Assembly: GCA_041946965.1 (NCBI GenBank)
Contig: JBHGBM010000018.1
Span: 71,893-135,892 of the forward strand
Direction: 5' to 3'
From: JBHGBM01 sp041946965
Lineage (GTDB): Bacteria; Acidobacteriota; Terriglobia; Bryobacterales; Bryobacteraceae
Length of the DNA stretch: 64,000 bases
Shown: positions 60,828 through 64,000 of the stretch, piece after piece
How positions within the stretch are numbered: the first letter of the stretch is position 1
Layout: every line of letters starts with the position of its first letter
Made by a program: the position numbers and the translations under genes
Notes under the pieces: model-generated
The model's database searches: none
The model's input: the letters and a program-made list of their open reading frames with translations, nothing else
What the model was told of the DNA's origin: nothing

Positions 60828-63230
60828 ATGCGGCAGGCGAATCTGGTGACGGCGTTGGCAGCCACCCTGCTGGCCGTTCCGGCGCGCGGCGGCCCGCGCT
60901 TCGACTGCTGGCGGGAAGCGCCGCGCGGTTTCTCGCCGGACTACGGCGATAAGCGCGCGGGCGACTTCAGCCTGGTTTACCGCGCCCCAGCGGATGGCTC
61001 CGTGCCCGGTCCGTTCGTTTCCTCCTGGAGCCTGGGGCGGGGCTGGTCGCTGCGCTTGTGGATGAAAGCGGAAAGTGAAGCCGGCTCATGGCTCGCCGTG
61101 CTGCTCGATTCCGCCGGGCGCCGCGCGGAAGCGGCGTTCGCGGCATCCGCCGGCTGGCGGGAGTACGACCTGCCGCTGGAGCGCTTCCGCGCCGCGCCGG
61201 ACTTCGACTTCTCCGCCGTAACGGGCATCCGATTCGACAAAGCCCTTTCCGCCGGCGCCCGCGTCTGGTTCGACGACGTGCGCTTCGAAAAATCGGGATC
61301 CGAAATCGGCGTGACGGACAAATCGGTGGACCAGCGCATGGCCGAGGAGAAAGCCACCCGCGCGCGGCGCGTGCGCCAAGCCTTCGAAGCCGGCGCGAAG
61401 ACCGATTTCTCCGGGCGCGACCGCCAGTTGTTCGATATGCTCTGGCTCGGGCGCGATGTGGAACAGGCCGATCGCGAGCTGCGAGCGTTCTACGAAGCTG
61501 AACTCGCGCGGTTGAAAAACGGACGCGCGGATCTGTGGAGCCTGGTGGCCAACCCGCGGCTGATCATGGCGTACTACACGCTCGGCAGCAAGGGCAACTT
61601 CCGGCCGCCGCGCCTCACCACGGCGACCGAGCGCGCCCTGCTCGAGCTGCTGTGGGAGCGCACGGCGCATAAGAACGACATCGCCCTCGCGCGCCAGAGC
61701 ACGTGGTGGATGACCGGCAGCGAGAATCACGATTTGAACGCCAAGGTGACCAGCCTGGTCTCCTCGCGCATTTTCATGAATGAGCCGGCGTTCGCCTCCC
61801 GGGTCTACCCCGACCCCGGCCACGGCGGCGGCTACGGCTACTGGTTCCACCAGATGTACGGACCCGACGCGGGCGCCGGACCCGAGGGACGGGGCAGGCT
61901 GGCGGACGGAAAACAGTACACGGCCCGGGATCATTACAACGCGTGGGTTCCGTTCTTCAAACAGTATTTCGCCGAGAGGGCCAGGAAGGGCTTCTTCCTG
62001 GAGCGCGCCTCCCCGGGGTACATGAAGTACACGATCAGCTACATCCACCTCCTGTATGAATTCTGCGGCGATGCGTCCCTCAAGGAGCGCACGCGCCGCT
62101 TTCTCGACCTGGTCTGGGCGGATTGGGCGCAGGAGCAGCTTGCGGGACTGCGCGGCGGGCCGAAGACGCGGCATCACTACAGCACAGGCGGCTACGACTC
62201 GATGACCGATCTGGCCGCGTTTCACCTTGGCGGGCCGGGGCGGACCACGTATAACTATGCCGTGCAGTTGTTGGGCGATTACGCCTGGCCCAGGGTGATA
62301 TGGGAAATCGCGCTTGATCGCGAAGGCATGGGCGAGTTCGCCGCCGCCAGCCGCGGAGTGGGCGAGGAGGAACGCACGCGGCCGCGGCCGCCCGGCGCCG
62401 AGCGCACCATGCTCGGCGATACTCCGTCCCGCTTCCTCAAGTACAGTTGGGTCACTCCCGACTTCATCCTCGGCACGCAGATGGATCACCCCGACGCCGT
62501 ACACAATCACCTCAGCGTGGCGGGACGCTGGCAGGGACTCATCACCCCGCGCCCCTCGGTGCGCATCGTGTTCACCGCGGGACCGCTCGACGATCCGAAG
62601 CGCCAGGGCGCCGATATGGAACTGCTGATGGCCGGCGTCCAGCATGGCCGTGTGCTGATTACGCAGCAGGCCCGGCGCTGGTCGCAGATCCATCCCGATT
62701 GGTACCCCGCCCAGCCCAACCGGTACGAGAAGCCCGTCGAGATCTATACCGGCAGAGACTGGGCCGAGGTCGAGGAGCAAGGCGGCTGGGTGTTCCTGAG
62801 CGACGGCAATGCTTACGCAGCCATCCGGGTGCTGCGGGAGGGAGAAGGCCGGACCTGCCGCTGGAACGAGGACCGCACCGCGCTGCGCCTTGAAGACAAG
62901 TTCAGCCCGGTGATCCTGGAGGCGGGGCGGCGGGCGTCGTTCGCCACGCTCGCCGCTTTCGAGAAAGCGGTGCTGGCAAATCCTCTCGAAATCAGAAGGA
63001 CCGTTGTGCCTGGGTTCTTCATGGTTTCCTACCGCGGCTGCGGCCCGGATGCGCCGGAACTCGTCTTCAACGCCGCGAACAACGATGTGCCGATGATCGG
63101 CGGCCGCTACATCGAGTATGCGCCCGCCAAGGTTTTCGACAGCCCCTTCCTCGAATCGCAGTACGGAAGCGGCGTGGTCGAGGTGCGCAAGGGCGGGCAA
63201 AAACTGATTCTCGATTTCCGGGGGGAATAG
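60828..63230 (+). CDS. Exported lyase-like protein: carbohydrate-binding-like N-domain plus (alpha/alpha) toroid
   Basis: 800 aa. Signal peptide about 1-20. Residues 25-165 form a galactose-binding-like jelly roll (SWSLGRGWSLRLWMKAES, REYDLPLERFRAAPDFDFS, GARVWFDDVRFE). Residues about 180-470 are helical with many aromatic residues (WWMTGSENHDLNAKV, PGHGGGYGYWFHQMYG, KYTISYIHLLYEFCGD). The rest is beta-rich (VRIVFTAGPLDDPKRQG, RYEKPVEIYTGRDWAEV, GWVFLSDGNAYAAIRV). This is the layout of chondroitin/alginate-type (alpha/alpha) lyases with a super-beta-sandwich. The conserved NHDLN and YGYW stretches could be the active site; no family is claimed. No SD site is visible in the 5-nt gap, so translation is likely coupled. 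Confidence 0.62.
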   Translation: MRQANLVTALAATLLAVPARGGPRFDCWREAPRGFSPDYGDKRAGDFSLVYRAPADGSVPGPFVSSWSLGRGWSLRLWMKAESEAGSWLAVLLDSAGRRAEAAFAASAGWREYDLPLERFRAAPDFDFSAVTGIRFDKALSAGARVWFDDVRFEKSGSEIGVTDKSVDQRMAEEKATRARRVRQAFEAGAKTDFSGRDRQLFDMLWLGRDVEQADRELRAFYEAELARLKNGRADLWSLVANPRLIMAYYTLGSKGNFRPPRLTTATERALLELLWERTAHKNDIALARQSTWWMTGSENHDLNAKVTSLVSSRIFMNEPAFASRVYPDPGHGGGYGYWFHQMYGPDAGAGPEGRGRLADGKQYTARDHYNAWVPFFKQYFAERARKGFFLERASPGYMKYTISYIHLLYEFCGDASLKERTRRFLDLVWADWAQEQLAGLRGGPKTRHHYSTGGYDSMTDLAAFHLGGPGRTTYNYAVQLLGDYAWPRVIWEIALDREGMGEFAAASRGVGEEERTRPRPPGAERTMLGDTPSRFLKYSWVTPDFILGTQMDHPDAVHNHLSVAGRWQGLITPRPSVRIVFTAGPLDDPKRQGADMELLMAGVQHGRVLITQQARRWSQIHPDWYPAQPNRYEKPVEIYTGRDWAEVEEQGGWVFLSDGNAYAAIRVLREGEGRTCRWNEDRTALRLEDKFSPVILEAGRRASFATLAAFEKAVLANPLEIRRTVVPGFFMVSYRGCGPDAPELVFNAANNDVPMIGGRYIEYAPAKVFDSPFLESQYGSGVVEVRKGGQKLILDFRGE

Positions 63231-63444
63231 ATGATTGTCCCGTTGCTGTTTGCGGCCATACAGACCGGGGCCGCCATGCCGGCGGTCATCTTCCGGCCAT
63301 TCACACCAGCACGGGAATGAAGCGTGGCGGCGTGTTCGGTTGGGTGGACCGCAAGCAGGGGGCTGGTCCTGAGTGCGGTTGAACGCGCTGCCGCAGCGCC
63401 CAGCCAACTCTTATCTTGGATGGCTTTCATTCTATACTGCACAG
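63231..63444. other. Gap between lyase-like gene and last gene; no gene that I can support
   Basis: A 29-codon frame starts with ATG right after the preceding stop, but it has no SD site of its own and no recognisable content. On neither strand is there a convincing gene or a terminator hairpin. The last bases contain a TATACT (63433-63438), discussed with the gene at 63445. Confidence 0.4.
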
Positions 63445-63996
63445 GTGAACATACGCGCAGATTGCCTGGCCGTGACGCTGTGGACGTGTGTGCTGGCGGA
63501 CCTGCCCGCCGCCAGGTTGCCGCACGGATATTACCAACTGCTTGCGAACGGCATGGCGGAAGTTCAGACTCAACTTGCCGCTCACCCCGGGGCCGGCCTC
63601 GCAGAACTCGAAACCCACCCCGGGTTCCGGCACTTTCCTTCGGCGATCCTGATGGCCGCCGTGCTCTACGGAAAGGCCCATCCCGCCAACCCGCGCTATC
63701 AGGACCCGCGAACGCTCGAGACCGCGTTGAGCATCGGCGATCTCCTGGCCGCCGAGCAGGAGCAGGGGACCTTCAGCGCCGCTCTCGACCGCCATCGGGA
63801 CAGCTATATGTGGCTGGAAGCATACCGCGTGCTGGAAGCCCGGCTTGGGGAGGAGCGGCGGGCGCGCTGGCGGCGCGCACTCATCGATTACCTGACTCCA
63901 CTGGCCGCCGAAGTGTCGGCGCGGCGCGATTACCCGTGGTACACAGCGCGGCATAGCCGCAACCAAACGGGTGGTCCGCATTCGGTGGACACGTGA
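63445..63996 (+). CDS. Exported helical protein, possibly the start of a longer (alpha/alpha)-toroid enzyme
   Basis: 183 aa from GTG 63445. A short hydrophobic N-terminus (DCLAVTLWTCVLADLPA) may be a weak signal peptide. It is followed by helices with GYYQLLANGMAEVQTQL, HFPSAILMAAVLYGKAHPANPRYQDPRTLETALSIGDLL, and SYMWLEAYRVLEARLG. The Gly/Tyr/Trp pattern resembles the first hairpins of (alpha/alpha) glycosidase or heparinase-type proteins, which are much longer. The reading frame closes at 63996 after RRDYPWYTARHSR, just before the window ends. A frameshift or early stop is possible. A -10 box (63433-63438) sits 6 bp before the GTG, so the message may be leaderless. Confidence 0.5.
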   Translation: MNIRADCLAVTLWTCVLADLPAARLPHGYYQLLANGMAEVQTQLAAHPGAGLAELETHPGFRHFPSAILMAAVLYGKAHPANPRYQDPRTLETALSIGDLLAAEQEQGTFSAALDRHRDSYMWLEAYRVLEARLGEERRARWRRALIDYLTPLAAEVSARRDYPWYTARHSRNQTGGPHSVDT

Positions 63997-64000
63997 GCAG

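Noticed and set aside
63231..63320. 29-codon frame directly after the lyase-like gene
   Set aside because: No SD site, no similarity, and not clearly conserved in character. Too little to call a gene.
1..64000. Search for tRNA, rRNA, CRISPR arrays, insertion sequences, integrases and attachment sites
   Set aside because: No cloverleaf with a CCA end or T-loop motif, no regularly spaced repeats, and no transposase or integrase domain seen in any plausible frame. A covariance-model scan would be decisive but cannot be run here.

Overview
The window looks like a chromosomal segment of an Acidobacteriota member, most likely of the Solibacter/Bryobacter type. This is an inference from gene content, not a database result. 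The signs are uniformly high GC, four very large Oar-like TonB-dependent receptors with an N-terminal carboxypeptidase-regulatory domain (no SusD partners seen), several Tat-exported Gfo/Idh/MocA oxidoreductases, and many exported carbohydrate-active proteins. I see no rRNA, tRNA, CRISPR array, insertion sequence or phage gene.

Layout. 1-5279: the 3' part of an exported (alpha/alpha)-toroid glycosidase-like protein and receptor 1. 5287-12755: a tightly packed C4-dicarboxylate/respiratory cluster. It encodes a succinate dehydrogenase/fumarate reductase flavoprotein, one small membrane anchor, an iron-sulfur subunit fused in frame to a Rieske protein, a cytochrome b/c fusion, split class I fumarase (alpha and beta), a dicarboxylate symporter-like protein and a 63-aa membrane protein. 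Several genes overlap by 1-16 nt. 12839-20077: two exported beta-propeller-like proteins, a small LPPG-repeat protein, an exported TIM-barrel epimerase-like protein, a polysaccharide-deacetylase-like protein and a multi-pass acyltransferase-like protein. 20105-34880: oxidoreductases, receptor 2, an amidase, a CocE-type hydrolase, a Tat-exported DegT-type protein and a large exported glycosidase-like protein.

34885-40097 is a region of gene decay around otherwise intact polysaccharide genes. It holds a TonB-receptor relic, a frameshifted LacI-family regulator, and a 76-codon 'mini-receptor' in which the two ends of a receptor are joined in frame behind a good promoter and Shine-Dalgarno (SD) site. 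40142-52379 reads as one six-gene polysaccharide-use operon on the minus strand: DUF4838 protein, esterase/glycosidase fusion, pectate-lyase-like protein, receptor 3, DegT aminotransferase, Gfo/Idh/MocA. Its divergent neighbour is a broken GntR regulator, and a perfect 13-bp palindrome remains between them. 52894-63996: a sodium/solute symporter diverging from a NagA-like deacetylase, then receptor 4 followed by a BNR-type propeller lyase-like protein, an 800-aa lyase-like protein and a partly seen exported protein.

How it fits together (inference): exported lyases, esterases and glycosidases cut complex polysaccharides, Oar-like receptors import fragments, and symporters, Gfo/Idh/MocA proteins and DegT enzymes process the sugars. 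The most unusual item is the physical fusion of complex II-type and complex III-type iron-sulfur modules at 7370-8554, next to cytochrome b/c and fumarase genes. It suggests a merged succinate (or fumarate)/quinone/cytochrome c unit.
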